Notes: a model not told the origin generated them from the sequence alone. A stretch of 64,000 bases of DNA from Selaginella moellendorffii (GCF_000143415.4 NW_003314268.1:3175502-3239501); one strand, 5' to 3'; shown: positions 11,166-22,849, counted from the stretch's first letter. Program-made: numbers and translations.

Positions 11166-12929
11166 TCATAACAAGAAGAGACTTGCCATCAAATCGTAGG
11201 CTGCTGTTGGTGCTCCTGAAGATGTTCTCTCGCAATCCAGCCTCGTCAATTTCTCAAACGCCACCTTTCCCACCGCAACGTTCACCCCACTTTCGGCAGG
11301 CATCCAGTAGCATCGTCCATGCCACAGAGTTCCCCTCCCAGGACCGAGGCATCGCTTCCACCATAGCTTCCACTCCACCACCACGTCCCAACAAGTCTGC
11401 CATGCAACTGTAATGTTGAATCCCTGGCTCAATACCACCCCTTGCTACAGCTGCCTCCAAACACTGCTTCCCTTCGTCAACCAGGCCCGAGCGACTACAC
11501 GCAGCTAGATCGTAGAGGAGAGCCACCGCATTTGGTCGACAAGAATCGTCCTGCATGGCCTGGAGAAACTCAAACACGAGGCGAGCGTCGCCGTGTAGGC
11601 TGTAGCCAGCGAGCAGTGATATCCAAGTCACCGAATCTCTTGTTAGAACCGCATCAAAGACGAGCTGAGCATCGACTGTGCTGCCGCATTTGCCATAAAC
11701 GTCGACCAGGCAGTTTCCCAGAAGCAAATCTCTCTCAAGCATTCCGGATCTTAAGATCCCAGCGTGGAGTCTCTTCACCGCTTCCAGGCAGCCACAGCCT
11801 GCTTTGAGCGCAGCAACGTAAGTTCGGCAGTTGGAGTAAGTCCGTGGTCGACCATCTGATAGAAAAGCTCCAGAGCTACGCCTGCTTCGCCATTCTCTAC
11901 GAGTCCCATCTCAAGTGAAGTCCAAGGCACCACTAGATCGATGGCAGAGCTTCTGCCCCCGCCGCGGCCGCAAACTATCTCATTGAAAACTCGCCGAGCG
12001 TCTTCCATGCTTCCACACTTGGCATACATGTCCACCATCGTGCCTGCCAGCAGAGCTTCCGAAGAGCAGCCGGACAAGCAAGCTTGCGAGTGGAAGGCCA
12101 TGCCTTTCTCTAAAGCCTTCACTTTGACAAGCTTACCGTTGTCTTGGAGCTGACCATCTTCTCTCTCGGCCAAGCCAATGCAAGCCTTGAAAACAGCCAC
12201 GAAACTGAGATGGTTGAAACTTCCAAAACCTTGGCCGTCTTCAATCCATCGGGTGACCGCCTCTAGAGCCTGCTCGAGCTCTCCATTCTCTACGTGCCCG
12301 AGAACCAAGGCGTTCCAGGACACCACGTCGCGCTCCTTCATGCTGTCGAAAACTCTGGCCGCATCCACCATGCTCCCACACCTGGCATAAAAGTTGACGA
12401 GCGAGTTTGCTACGAAAGTGTTGCTCAGCTCATCACCCAGCACTCTAGAGTGAATCGCCATTCCTTTCTCCAAAGAATCCGCCTTCACGATTTTTTCCCC
12501 GACGTGGACACCTCGTTCTTTCGCTGCCAGGCTCGAGCAGGCCTTGAGAAGAGCTACCAAAGTCCATGAATTCCGCGAGAAGCCATCGCGGATCATCTTG
12601 GAGAAGAGATCCAAGGCAAGAAACCCCTCCCCATTCTCAGCATAGCAAAGAATCATGGCTGTCCAGACCACTACATCCCTGTTCCTGTCCTGGATTCGAT
12701 CAAAAACCCGTCGAGCCTCCATCGCGCTGCCGCATTTTCCATACATGTTGATCAAGCTACTCGCCACACGAGGATTGGAATCATACCCTGTGTGGATCGC
12801 ATCGGCGTGGATCCTCCTCCCTCTCTCCAAATCCCTGGCGCCGGTGAAAGATTTCAATGCCGCGATACTTGCCTTGATCGAGAATAGCTGCCGAGCGATG
12901 GCGCCATCGCCAAATCTCCTCGCTTCCAT
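11166..12929 (-). pseudogene. PLS-class pentatricopeptide repeat protein, two frameshifts
   Basis: Starts at ATG 12929. Three frames together cover a PPR protein: 12929-11775, 11778-11254 and the lower part of 11438-11166. Clear repeat signatures recur about every 31-36 residues, such as SLINMYGKCGS, ARRVFDRI, VVWTAMILCYAENG, SLVNFYARCGS and VDVYGKCGS, and an E-like region with WTMLLDACRKWG and YDLMASLF closes it. Plant PLS-class PPR proteins bind organellar RNA, often for C-to-U editing; no DYW domain is seen. The first break lies near 11820-11827, where one base is missing from the expected frame, and the second near 11280-11290. No intron borders explain them. It is either a recent pseudogene or an assembly with two indel errors. 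The ATG is followed directly by repeat-like sequence without an obvious transit peptide. Confidence 0.75.
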
Positions 12930-12971
12930 CGCTCAGCTCTAGAGCCCTAGAAATATTTTCTCTGTTATATT

Positions 12972-14516
12972 TCAAACAGAATAGGAGCGCGCATCCAAGC
13001 GCGGCACTGCCAGGAGCTCGAGAGGGATCGCGCGAGGAATCGTGAGGCCACTCTCCTCGCTCATATCCAGCCGCGATAGCCCTGGCGGTAAGCTCCAGTG
13101 GAATCCGTGCAGCAAGTTCGCGAGGACGAGCATCACCATCGTGAATCCCAGCTGAATCCCGGGGCATCCACGCCGGCCGGATCCAAACGGGAGCACCTCA
13201 AAGTCGCGGCCGCGGACATCGATCGCGCCGCTGCCCAGGAATCTCTCGGGTTTGAAAGCCAGGGGATCGCTCCACGACGCCTCGCTCCTGGCGATCCCAT
13301 AGATGTTGATGAAGACGCGAGTTTTTGGAGGAATGGTGTAGCGCTCGAGTTGGCACTCGTGCGTCGTCTCGTAGATGAGGATGGGCGCCGTTGGATGCAA
13401 GCGCAGTGTTTCCTTGACCACCGCGGTTAGAAACTCGAGCTCCTCCAGTCGATCTTCCTCCACGAGCGAATTTTTGCCGAAAGTTTGGAGGAGCTCGTCT
13501 TGTGCTCGCTCCAGCGATCGAGGATTGTTGATGAGCTCCGCCATCGCCCACTCCACCGTCAAAGCGCTGGTGTCAGTGCTGCCTCCTATGACATCCTGGT
13601 TCAAGTGGACGATCGATCGAAATTAACATAAAAGAAATCAAGAGATTCTTACAGTGATGAGTCCCTTGCGATCGCGATCCGTGCGGCAAATCTCGTTGTT
13701 TCGAAGGGTGGCAGTGATGAAATCGTCGCTGCCACTTCTCTTGCCGCAGTGTTCGTCGATCTCTTTCTGGATGATATCGTCTATCTCACCGTGAACTCTT
13801 TTCATGCGCGCCACCTTTGCAAGATCCAGCCACCAGAGCCAAGGTACGTAGTCCCCGACGTGAACTTCCCCGCCAGCAACGAAGGATTCTTTCATCACTC
13901 GCTTGTAAACCCCGGCCGAGGATCGGGAGCTCTCCGACGATCCCATGACCCACACTCGCATGATATCGAAAGTGAGATCCTCGAGCAAGCTCGTCAAGTT
14001 CACGCAAATCCCCGCCTTGGAAATCTCCTTTGCTCTCGCCATCGCTGCCGCAACCTCGGCCGCTCGCACCGGCCGCGATTCCTCGATTCGTCTCGAGGTC
14101 AGGAGCTCCAGCGAGCAAAGCTTGCGCAAGTTTCTCCACTCCTGGCCGTAGGGAGCCCATAGAATCCCCGCCGCGTTGTCTGCCAGGATCCTGGAGGCCG
14201 CCAAGCTGGGCCGCGATGAGAAGACGATGTCGTTCACCTTGAGAGCCTCTCGAGCAAACTCGGGCGACGAGATAAGCAGGCTTGGATATGATCCAAGCTT
14301 GAGCATTAGACACGGGCCATAGCGCTTGGCCAGTTCGATGAAGGAGACGTGTGGCAAATTGCCAAGTAAGTGAAGGTGGCCGATTATCGGGAGAGCAAAT
14401 CCTGGCGAGGGAGGCAAATTACCTCGGTAGATCCTTGTTCTTGGTGCGAAGAACAAACTCCAGGCAATCCATGATAGAAAAATTGCTGCCGTCCCGATTT
14501 GAAACAAGCCCTCCAT
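12972..14516 (-). CDS. cytochrome P450, CYP71 clan (A-type)
   Basis: Two exons, 14516-13653 and 13595-12972, with a 57 bp phase-0 intron, give 495 aa. Start: the ATG at 14516-14514 begins MEGLFQIG, followed by a membrane anchor (residues about 8-26) and the proline hinge PPSPG. The I-helix has GGSTDTS (292-298), the K-helix ETLR (350-353), and the heme loop FGSGRRGCPG with ligand Cys at about 422. The PERF motif is FKPERF. All key residues are present and the length is normal for the family. A-type P450s are ER-bound monooxygenases in phenolic, terpenoid and other specialised metabolism; substrate and subfamily cannot be told from sequence alone. The single intron just upstream of the I-helix motif is the usual position in A-type P450s. 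It lies head-to-tail with the PPR remnant, only 42 bp apart, on the same strand. Confidence 0.92.
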
Positions 14517-15308
14517 AGCCAAGTAAAAAACAGTTCTTGGAAATGGTCGTCCAGAAGTTTATTGTCACGTCGTGTCCACGTCCGCACGTTTTTCTTCACA
14601 TTCAAGCCACGCCACATCTATAGTACATTTTTTTCGTTTTCGAATAAATGTGAGTGAGTGGCACCACCAAATTTGCGAGCTCCCTTTCGTTGTTCCACCA
14701 ACTTTCTTGCGGGGAGATGCTAGATCTGGACAATTCTTCCACAGCTTTTGGGGGAATTGAATGGCACGATATGGAAACATTGTCGCTCATGGGCGTGATT
14801 TAATTGTGAGCACACCAAGCCATTGGTTGGAGCAAGATTGAATGCGTTATACTTTAACTATATGCTGTGTAATTAGCAAAATACTGTTTTGATTTTTTAA
14901 TATTTTAAAAACTAAATTAGAATAGTATCAAAACAACAAATATTATATTCCACTTTGATTGAGAGAATTATGCCTAGAAAATGCTAGATGAATACAAAAA
15001 TAAATTCTTGTAAACTTGATAATATAGCTATTTAGAACAAAATATATTCCTAGGCATAAGTAAGATAAAATATTCATTCATAAAAATATTATATACAGAT
15101 TATTATTTGGAAATATGAATATATTTAGAAAACAATTGACAAAGAAAAAAGTAAAAAGAAATAAAAGAGAATAATTACTGCAAAACATTAATTAATTATA
15201 AGTTTTACTCAAAATATAAAACAATAAGTTTTTAGGAACATTAATATATTACTACCCAAATCCAATCAAGAAAATAATTATTTGTAAATATATATAATAA
15301 ATTCAAAT
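14517..15308. other. AT-rich spacer upstream of the P450
   Basis: Contains the P450 promoter side (near 14520-14800) and then strongly AT-rich sequence up to the LTR of Gypsy-1a. No coding or structured feature is supported. Confidence 0.5.
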
Positions 15309-15485
15309 TGTGAGGGCCCAAGTATACAGCTACGATGCCGTATACTAATATTATTATAGTGGGATTTTGGTAGCTATCGGATTAGTTTCAATTTAGACCA
15401 CTCGCTCCTGTATATAAATTAGGGGTTTTGGGCTAATTGATATGCATATTTTCTATATTCCCTTTCCATATTCCAAGCACTCACA
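15309..15485 (+). repeat. Gypsy-1a 5' LTR (177 bp)
   Basis: Begins TGTGAGGGCCCAAG and ends CCAAGCACTCACA. It matches 39743-39918 along its whole length with scattered differences, and on the reverse strand 52375-52570. It contains a TATATAAA-type box at about 15412-15420 (CTGTATATAAATTAGG). Confidence 0.85.
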
Positions 15486-15719
15486 TTGGTGGAGGTGAGG
15501 GGCACCTTTGATGGTCTCTGAGGAGTGCTTGAATTTGGGATTTTGGTTTAAATTTAACTTTTGCATTATCTAAATCTAGTTTTTTCCATTTCCTTCCTTT
15601 TGTTCTTTCCTTTCAGGATTTTGGTTTAGATCTAACTTTTTACATTGTCTAGATCTACCATTTCCTTCTAGCTTTTTGTCATTTTTCTTCTTTTGCTCTT
15701 TCTTTTTCATTCCTCTCCA

Positions 15720-17550
15720 TGGCAAATCAGCAATCTCCTCCTTTGACTTTAGAGCAGCAATTGATACAATTGCTTGATGCTATGCACTTGTAATTGAACA
15801 ACCAGACTTAGTTAATAGCGGTGTTCACAGCACAGAGTACAACTCCTCCTACTCTTAGTGCCAATCTTCGCGTTCGGCTGGAGTTCTTACGCGAGAATCC
15901 TGAGGATGATGTGTACCATTGGTTCAATCACTTCACGCTGATTGCCACATATCATGTTTGGGATGATGCTCGACATTTGCATGAGTTTCCCACGTGTCTC
16001 CAAGGGACGGTGTTGCAATGGTACAACGGTTTGAGTGCAGCCACTCGTGGGGATTGAAGTGTTCTTCTGGACGTCTTCAAACACACCTTCGGACATGCCG
16101 ATGACTATGATGATGCTTTCCAACAATTGCATCGTCTTTGCCAAGGGCCATTTGAGTCAGTGATGCAATTTGGCATTCGTTTCCGAAGTCTTTTGCTTCG
16201 TGCGGAGCCAAATATGTTGAAGCGGATCAAGCTAGGAATGTTGTGGCTAGCACTTCATCAAGATCTTGTCGGACTTGTGCATGCACTTGCTCCCGCCACC
16301 CTTGACGATGCTCTTCGGTCATACTTATTGGCGTTGTTGGTGTTTTCCGGATTGGCGACCTCCATTTCCTGGGTGGAGACCTTGGCGTCAGCCATGTCCT
16401 ATTAGTGCTGCTGCAGTGGAAGGTTTAGACACCGAGATGCATCTGGGAAAAGAGGAGTCACACGAGTAACAGAGGGACCTTGTGCGAATAAGTCAATGAT
16501 CCCTCCATCTTTCTTTCGGGAGTATTATCAAGGGGTTCACTCGGCATCAGTTCATCCAGTGTTTACTTTGCAAGCTCATTTTTATAACAAGAGGTCTCCT
16601 ATTATTCTCTCCGTGTTGGTTGATATAAGTTCGAGTTTATCTTCTATTGCTTGACCTGTTGCCACACATTGCCGTCTACACTTGCGTCGTGTGGCGGAAC
16701 CAGTTTTCATTCTTTATAGCAATGGCCATACACATGCATGTGCACGGGATGAGGTAGACCTAGTTGTGTGTGTGGGCAATCTTGAGCTTGAGTTGCAGTC
16801 ATTGCAGGTGGTGCCGAGTCAAGCTTTTGACCTCATTCTTGGTATGGATTGATTGCAACGCAATCATGCCAAGTGTGACTTTGAGGTTTTTCCCCCTTAT
16901 CTCATACTTCCTTATGTTTCATCCATTCCTCTCACTTTCGTCCCTTTTTGTCCCTCTACTTTTACCTCTACTTCCATTACTTTTGTTCTTCCACTATTTC
17001 TTTCTATGTTTCTGTTTTGTTCTGCTCTTCCCTTTTCCGATCCCTCCAACAATTTTTGTGTTGTAGCCGTTGACCGGCTCATGAAGGAATATTTTGATCT
17101 CTTTGAATTTGACCTATCATCTGGGGCCAAGATTGCCACACGTCATCCAATTCCAACCAGGGATGCTTGTCTAATCAAGGTTCCTGTTCATCGTCGGTCA
17201 CCCAAAGAGATCAAGATTTTGCATACGAACATATAGGAGATGTTAGAGAAGGGTGTTATTTGAAAGTTGCGGAGTCCTTGGGCATGTGAATCTCATTTTG
17301 TGATGAAGCCTGATGGGAGTATTCATTTCTGCATTGATTATCGTCTGTTAAACGGAGTGACGATCCCAGATGTGTACCCTCTTCCTCACACTGCTAATCT
17401 CTTGGATCGTCTGGGGTGAAGTTGTTAGTTCACCAAGCTGGATCTTGCTTCTAGGTACTGGCAAGTACCGATGGCCAAAGAAGATATTCCTAAGACTGCT
17501 TTTTGTACACCATTTGGTTTGTACGAGTTCTTGGTGATGCCGTTTGGTTG
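15720..17550 (+). pseudogene. Gypsy-1a gag, protease and RT N-terminal part
   Basis: From the ATG at 15720 (MANQQSPP) a capsid-like gag follows, with EDDVYHWFNHF, GTVLQWYNGL and FKHTFGHADD. A protease-like stretch with a decayed LVDTGS-type site (LVDISSS) lies near 16615-16640, then PSQAFDLILGMD near 16820-16850. RT begins near 17080, with DCRPI-like basic stretches, MKPDGSIHFCIDYRLLN (17305-17350) and ends abruptly in LVMPFG at about 17550. Stops interrupt at least ten times (for example 15790, 15811, 16056, 16404). Several fit CAA/CAG to TAA/TAG or TGG to TGA. No product is expected. Confidence 0.8.
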
Positions 17551-17581
17551 TTGGGGGGTTGTGGGGGGTTCCAAATGTATA

Positions 17582-17586
17582 GTAGG
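17582..17586 (+). repeat. target-site duplication GTAGG, left side of Gypsy-2
   Basis: GTAGG stands directly before TGTCAAG and again at 23365-23369 after CCTGACA. The uninterrupted site is seen in the inverted LARD LTR (near 37692-37700), proving insertion. Confidence 0.9.
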
Positions 17587-18037
17587 TGTCAAGACCCCTG
17601 ACAAGATCAAGATTGGAAAATGCAAAAAGACAAAGAGAAAAGCTAGTAACTGTCAAGACCCCTGACAAGATCAAGATTGGAAAATGCAAAAAGACAAAGA
17701 GAAAAGCTAGTGGAAACAAAGAAAAGGCCTTAGACTGGCGTTGATTCAGATTGTGGAGAAATGGAACAAGGCTAACCTATATATACTATAGGTTGATGAA
17801 GCTCCACCACTCTTGGATCGAGGACGGCCTAAATATAGCTGAGGTCGAGGAGGCGCCACATCATCATCAGGAATGTGGCTCGAGACTCAGGAATCGGGAA
17901 GTGTCTCGAGAGTCAGGAATAGGAAAGTGTCTCGAGAGTCAGGAATAGGGAAGTGTCTCGAGAGTCAGGAATGTGGTCTGCAGGTCAGGAATCCGGCGAG
18001 AGTCAGGAATGTGGCAAGAATTGGGGGATTCCTGACA
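17587..18037 (-). repeat. Gypsy-2 3' LTR (451 bp)
   Basis: Differs from the 515 bp 5' LTR mainly by having two instead of three copies of a 64 bp unit starting TGTCAAGACCCCTGACAAG (17587 and 17651). It also contains three tandem ~25 bp units with CTCGAGAGTCAGGAAT (17898-17970). Confidence 0.92.
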
Positions 18038-18048
18038 GCACCCCCTCC

Positions 18049-18327
18049 TCAAGAACGAGTGGAACGAGGATGTGAACGAGAACGAAGAGGAGGATGAGAT
18101 GAGTGGCGAGGGATGGGAGATGGAGAAAAAGAATGAGGACTGGGACGAGAAGGATAGCGGCGGTGGAAGTCCTGAACAAGGTCAGGAGAATGAAGTAGGT
18201 TGTTTGCAGGTTCCCAAGTGCGTTCCTCAGGTCCGTAACCCTTCCAGTCCACCAGATAGTAGAGTTTAGACTGTGAAATCTTGGAATCAAGGATGTCCTG
18301 AACCTCATACTCAGACCCATCCTCGAG
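18049..18327 (-). pseudogene. Gypsy-2 chromodomain region, cut off by a stop codon
   Basis: Directly after the pol stop, the same frame continues with [34 protein letters not shown] and [15 protein letters not shown], a typical chromodomain with its aromatic Y/W residues and E-TWEP motif. Chromodomains steer integration to marked histones. It is separated from integrase only by the TAG at 18330-18328. Confidence 0.85.
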
Positions 18328-21300
18328 CTACACTGGTGGAGGTGGAGGAATGACCCGATTTGGAATAGGACTGGGAATATAAGGCTCAAGGAGAGAGGAG
18401 TGAAAAACGGGGTGAATTTGATATGAGGAGGGAAGTGCAAGGCAATAAGTGACAGGATTAATGATGGCAGTGATAGGGAAAGGACCAAGGCGTTTGAAAT
18501 CGAGTTTTGGACAGGGCCTGGTGGTGGAGATATTTCGCCTGAGGAGCCAGACTTTATCCCCGATATTGTAAGGGGGACAATCCTGACGATGGACATTGGC
18601 AAATGTTTTGTGAGATTCCTGAGCACGATGGAGGTGGAAGGAGATGGAGTTGTGGATTTCCTGGAGGTTGGAGATAAATGCCTCAGAGCGGGGATTTGAA
18701 CGAGAGGATTCAGATGGAGAAGGAAGTGAGAGATTGAATCGGGGATTTCGGCCAGAGTTCGCAAAGAAGGGGGAAACTCGAAGAGAGGAGTGAACAGAGT
18801 TGTTATAGGAGAACTCAACAAGGGGAAGGATATCGAACCAGTTATCCTGATGATAGTTGATGAAGCACCTCAAGAATTGTTCCAACGTCTGAATCGTTCG
18901 CTCGGACTGCCCATCAGTTTGAGGATGATATGCCGAAGAGAGGTTGGCCTTCACTCCAAGCAGCTGCAAAAACTGTTGCCAGAAATGAGAGATGAACTGA
19001 GGCCCCCGATCCGAAACCACATCTGTAGGAATCCCATGAAGTCGGAAAATTTCCCTGAATACCAGTTTTGCCATGTCCTCGCCCGAAAACTCCTTGGTAC
19101 ATGGCAAGAAGTGCGCCATCTTTGTGAAGCGATCCACCACGACTAAAATGCTGTTGAAGCCTCCAGAACTCGGAAGATCACTCAAGAAATCCATGAAGAT
19201 GGATTCCCAAGGACCTGAAGGGACCGGAAGGGAACGAAGCAAACCTGAAGGAAGGTGGTGAGGTACCTTATTCCGGGCACAAGTGTCACAGGAGATAACA
19301 AAAGCTTTGATGTAGTCGTCCATGTGAGGCCACCAAAAGTCCCGTGCAACTAGCTCATAGGTTTTCGCAATGCCAAAGTGACCAGCAGTCAGGCTATCGT
19401 GGCACGCCATCAGGAGCAACCTTCGAGCATCACCTTCAGGAACGTAAAGCTGCTCCCCACGGTACAATAAGCCATCTAAGAACTCGAACTCGTCAAATCG
19501 CCGGTAGTCGGGAGTCACTGGGTGTCCAGCCTGAAGATGGGGGAAAATGTCGCTAGCGAGATCATCGGATTGAAGATCGTTTCTGATTGCATCCATCAAG
19601 GAGGAGTCCTGAGGGGCCAGGGAAATTGCCATAACTTGAAGCCGATCAGGACCGAGGATAACTTGATCCTGTTGATCGAAGGCAGGATTACCAGGCCTGA
19701 GACTGAGATAGGAGCGCCTTGAAAGAGCATCAGGAAGGCCTTGAAACTTTCCAGGTCTGTACTTGATAACAAAGTCAAACCGACTCAGGAATTGTGCCCA
19801 CCTTGCTTGACGACGGCTTAAAACTCGGGAAGTGGCAAAGTACTCGAGATTTTTGTGATCCGTCCAGATTGTTGTTTGATGGCTCGCCCCCTCCAAGAAA
19901 CGGCACCACTCTCCAAAGGAATCCACGATGGCAAGGAGCTCCTTGTCGTGGATTTCGTAATTGATCTCCGCAGGCTGGAATTTCCGAGAATGGAAAGCGA
20001 CCGGATGAAGTTCGTGATCCACTCCGAGTTGAGACAGCACAGCACCAATGGCAAAATCGGAGGCGTCAGCCTCGATGAAGAAAGGTTGTGAGGAATCAGC
20101 ATGGATCAAGACAGGAGCAGAACTGAAGGCCGCCTTGAGTGTGTCGAAGGCCTGCTGAGCAGCAGCAGACCAAGAGAAGGGGACATCCTTGCGAGTGAGA
20201 TGTGTGAGAGGAAGGACAATGTCAGAGTAGTGATCAATGAATTTGCGGTAGAAGTTGGCGAAGCCAAGGAAAACCTGAACGTCCGACATTGATTGTGGAG
20301 GCTCCCATTCGAGAATAGTCTTGACTTTGGCAGGATCCATCGTGATACCCTCAAGAGTGACAATGTACCCAAAGAACTCCACAGACTGCTGATCAAAGGA
20401 ACATTTCTCAAGCTTTGCGTATAGGCCGTGTTCTCGCAGCTTCGCTAGCACCTTGCAAACATGTTCGTCATGCTCCTTCTGAGTTTTTGAGTAGATGAGG
20501 ATGTCATCGAGATAGACGATCACCATCTGATCAAGAAACTCCCGAAAGACGTCGTTCGCCATGTGTTGGAAAACTGCTGGAGCATTTGTCAAGCCAAATG
20601 GCATGACAGTGTACTCGAAGTGGCCATAGCGGGTTCGGAACGCAGTCTTCCATTCATCACCAAGCCGGATCCGGATCAGGTTGTATGCTCCACGGAGGTC
20701 GATCTTGGTGAAGAAGCGGGCACCGCCGAGGCGTTCCAACAGGTCCGAGATCAGGGGTAGCGGATAACGGTTCCGAACAGTCACCTTGTTCAAACCTCGA
20801 TAGTCGATGACTAGCCGCAAGCTCCCATCCTTCTTCTTGACAAAGAAGACAGGCGCTCCAGCCGGGGACTGCAAATGCTGAATGTAGCCCGAGGCAAGGT
20901 TCTCATCCACGTACTCTTTGAGGGCCTTAAGCTCGGACAGGGATAACCCATAGATAGGCCCCCACGGAGGTGACGCTCCTTCCTGTAAATCAATGGGACA
21001 ATCATAAGGCCGATGAATAGGCAGTACACTAGCTTTTTTCTTGTCAAACACATCCCCAAAATCATGATACTTCTCAGGAAGACTGACAGGAGAAACATGC
21101 AAAGCAAAAAGAAAAAGAGGTTCTTCATGAAGGAGTTCTTTCATAGTGATTGTGGAGATAGGAGGAGGCGTACGACTAAATGGAATGATGAGACGAGGAT
21201 ACGGTCCAGTGTAAGATGGAAGAGAGGAAAAAGAAGAGGATGAAAACTTTATAGAGTCAGGAACAGAACCCCGATTTGAGTTTCGGGAACTTTTCCTGAT

Positions 21301-21873
21301 TCGGACTCGATGAACAGCAGGGGAAGCCGTGGGAGAGATGAGCTGTAATTCCTTCCAACAGATTTGAGGCTGATGTAGTTGGAACCAAGGAAGACCGAGC
21401 ACCACAGAGGAGGACTTGCTGTTGATGATGTTGAAGGCGATATCGGTGACGGTGGACCCGATGTGTTCTCGAACGGGCAACGTTTCCCTAAGTCTAGAAG
21501 ATGGAGACACAAAATGCCCGCCGATGCCTTCAACCCTCAAATCCCATAAGGTAGGAGAAAGAGGAACGTGATGTCGGGCAGCAAAGTCCGTGTCCATGAA
21601 GCAGGAAGTTGCACCCGAGTCCAGTAATGCCAGAGCCTTGAGTCCTGATTGTCCGGTGAAAGAAAGGAGACATGGGATGCGGAAGTTGCGGGAATTGGTG
21701 GTGGCTTTGATGAAAGGTGGTGAGGAGCTTGATAAAGAAGAAAATTGATTTTTATTCGGGGAGTCCAAACAGACAGCTCCTACTCTGTTTGGACAGGGTC
21801 GTTTCCCGACTGCAATAGAGGTGGACTTTGAGGCAGAGTGAACTTGAGCAATTGAGGAGGCTTCTTGGGACAT
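18328..21873 (-). CDS. Gypsy-2 polyprotein: protease, RT, RNase H, integrase
   Basis: Long open frame of 1181 codons. Protease: ALLDSGATSCFMD near residue 82. RT: KKDGSLRLVIDYRGLNKV, MPFGLTNAPAVFQ and the catalytic YLDDILIYS. RNase H: FIEADASDFAIGAVLSQ, DHKNLEYF and PDALSRR. Integrase: an H2C2 zinc finger (HDSLTAGHFGIAKT ... CDTCARNK), a DDE core with FMDFLSDLP, VVSDRGPQF and YHPQTDGQSERTIQTLEQ, and the GPF/Y stretch FKRLGPFPI. All catalytic residues are present, so this was recently an active pol. The frame ends in a TAG where related elements run on into a chromodomain. Gag lies upstream; the first residues of this frame overlap the end of gag, and the exact gag-pol junction cannot be fixed. 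Confidence 0.88.
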   Translation of the reverse strand: MSQEASSIAQVHSASKSTSIAVGKRPCPNRVGAVCLDSPNKNQFSSLSSSSPPFIKATTNSRNFRIPCLLSFTGQSGLKALALLDSGATSCFMDTDFAARHHVPLSPTLWDLRVEGIGGHFVSPSSRLRETLPVREHIGSTVTDIAFNIINSKSSSVVLGLPWFQLHQPQICWKELQLISPTASPAVHRVRIRKSSRNSNRGSVPDSIKFSSSSFSSLPSYTGPYPRLIIPFSRTPPPISTITMKELLHEEPLFLFALHVSPVSLPEKYHDFGDVFDKKKASVLPIHRPYDCPIDLQEGASPPWGPIYGLSLSELKALKEYVDENLASGYIQHLQSPAGAPVFFVKKKDGSLRLVIDYRGLNKVTVRNRYPLPLISDLLERLGGARFFTKIDLRGAYNLIRIRLGDEWKTAFRTRYGHFEYTVMPFGLTNAPAVFQHMANDVFREFLDQMVIVYLDDILIYSKTQKEHDEHVCKVLAKLREHGLYAKLEKCSFDQQSVEFFGYIVTLEGITMDPAKVKTILEWEPPQSMSDVQVFLGFANFYRKFIDHYSDIVLPLTHLTRKDVPFSWSAAAQQAFDTLKAAFSSAPVLIHADSSQPFFIEADASDFAIGAVLSQLGVDHELHPVAFHSRKFQPAEINYEIHDKELLAIVDSFGEWCRFLEGASHQTTIWTDHKNLEYFATSRVLSRRQARWAQFLSRFDFVIKYRPGKFQGLPDALSRRSYLSLRPGNPAFDQQDQVILGPDRLQVMAISLAPQDSSLMDAIRNDLQSDDLASDIFPHLQAGHPVTPDYRRFDEFEFLDGLLYRGEQLYVPEGDARRLLLMACHDSLTAGHFGIAKTYELVARDFWWPHMDDYIKAFVISCDTCARNKVPHHLPSGLLRSLPVPSGPWESIFMDFLSDLPSSGGFNSILVVVDRFTKMAHFLPCTKEFSGEDMAKLVFREIFRLHGIPTDVVSDRGPQFISHFWQQFLQLLGVKANLSSAYHPQTDGQSERTIQTLEQFLRCFINYHQDNWFDILPLVEFSYNNSVHSSLRVSPFFANSGRNPRFNLSLPSPSESSRSNPRSEAFISNLQEIHNSISFHLHRAQESHKTFANVHRQDCPPYNIGDKVWLLRRNISTTRPCPKLDFKRLGPFPITAIINPVTYCLALPSSYQIHPVFHSSLLEPYIPSPIPNRVIPPPPPV

Positions 21874-22750
21874 ACAGCTGCTTTGTGATTAGGATCAGCA
21901 CAATAGAGGCAAAGATTATGAGATATTCGACGTTGCTCTCAGTAGGACTCAACTTCCCTCTAATGAGTCGGGGAGTACCAGAAATATCCATCGGAACCGG
22001 AGCAGTAGGTTCAGGAGTATGCCCCGAAGACTCAAGCTGGGATTCCTGAGTCTGGGACGGAAAAACAGCGGCGTGGCGACTTTCCTGACGACGTTCAAAG
22101 AGACGATTGTCACATCGAACAGCTTTGTTGATGGCATCTGACAGGTCCTTGGGATCCTCCATGGTGAGCAGCAAATCCTTGACACCGTTGTTGAGGCCGA
22201 AACGAAATTGGTCAATCAGGGCCCGCTCATCCCACTGAGTGTCCAAAGCAAGGAGTTGGAACTCTGCAGCGTAGATAGAGGCAGGACGAGACCCCTGAGA
22301 GAGACGTCTCATCTTTGTGGTAGCAGCCCGAACCCGATCCGTCTCGCCAAAACATGCTTCGAGCTTCTCTTTGAACAATTAAAGATCCATCAGCTCTGGA
22401 ACCACGACCCCTTTCATGCTCTTCTCCAGAAGAGGAGAAAACCATGACAAAGCTGCACCTTCAAGCAACGTCCCAATCGCGCCGATTTGAGACTCGGGAG
22501 TAGGGTACCACCGATGTTGAAGTGCGAAGATCAACTCCATCTGGTTCAGGAATTCGCGAAGCTCCGAATGCTTGCCTGAAAATTTCGCTGGGAAGCTCAC
22601 CTTCGGTTCAGGAACTTTGCTGGATCCTTGAGCCGAAAGTGAAGCAAGCTCCTGCTGCATGCGAAGAAGGGTCGCCTTCAGCTCGGTATTCTCAGACTGG
22701 ATTTTTGCAAGGACTTCAGCAAAGAAATCAGGATGGCTTGGAGACTCCAT
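21752..22750 (-). pseudogene. Gypsy-2 gag, interrupted by one stop
   Basis: Starts MESPSHPDFFAEVL at ATG 22750 and contains a coiled coil (residues about 15-40), then FPAKFSGKHSELREFLNQME and GAALSWFSPLLE, standard plant/fungal Ty3 gag capsid wording. After the stop TAA at 22381-22379 it goes on with LFKEKLEACFG, IYAAEFQLLALD and FRFGLNNGVKDLLL. The stop replaces a codon for Gln if one C changed to T. A zinc knuckle is decayed near 21890-21920, where the reading frame to pol also shifts. Confidence 0.82.
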
Positions 22751-22849
22751 TGGCAAGAAGAAAGGAAAAAGGGGGAAAAAAAGGCAAAGGTAATCAAACA
22801 ATCAAAACGAGCTAAATCAAAAAACGAAAAAACACAATCTGAATCAAAC

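Noticed and set aside
13098-13626. Plus-strand ORFs across the P450
   Set aside because: Antisense shadows of the P450 exons.
17887-17970. Regularly spaced CTCGAGAGTCAGGAAT units as a CRISPR-like array
   Set aside because: Only three tandem units without unique spacers, inside a retrotransposon LTR of a plant.
18328-21873. 1181-codon ORF as a host gene
   Set aside because: All domains are retrotransposon pol and it lies between LTRs with a target duplication.
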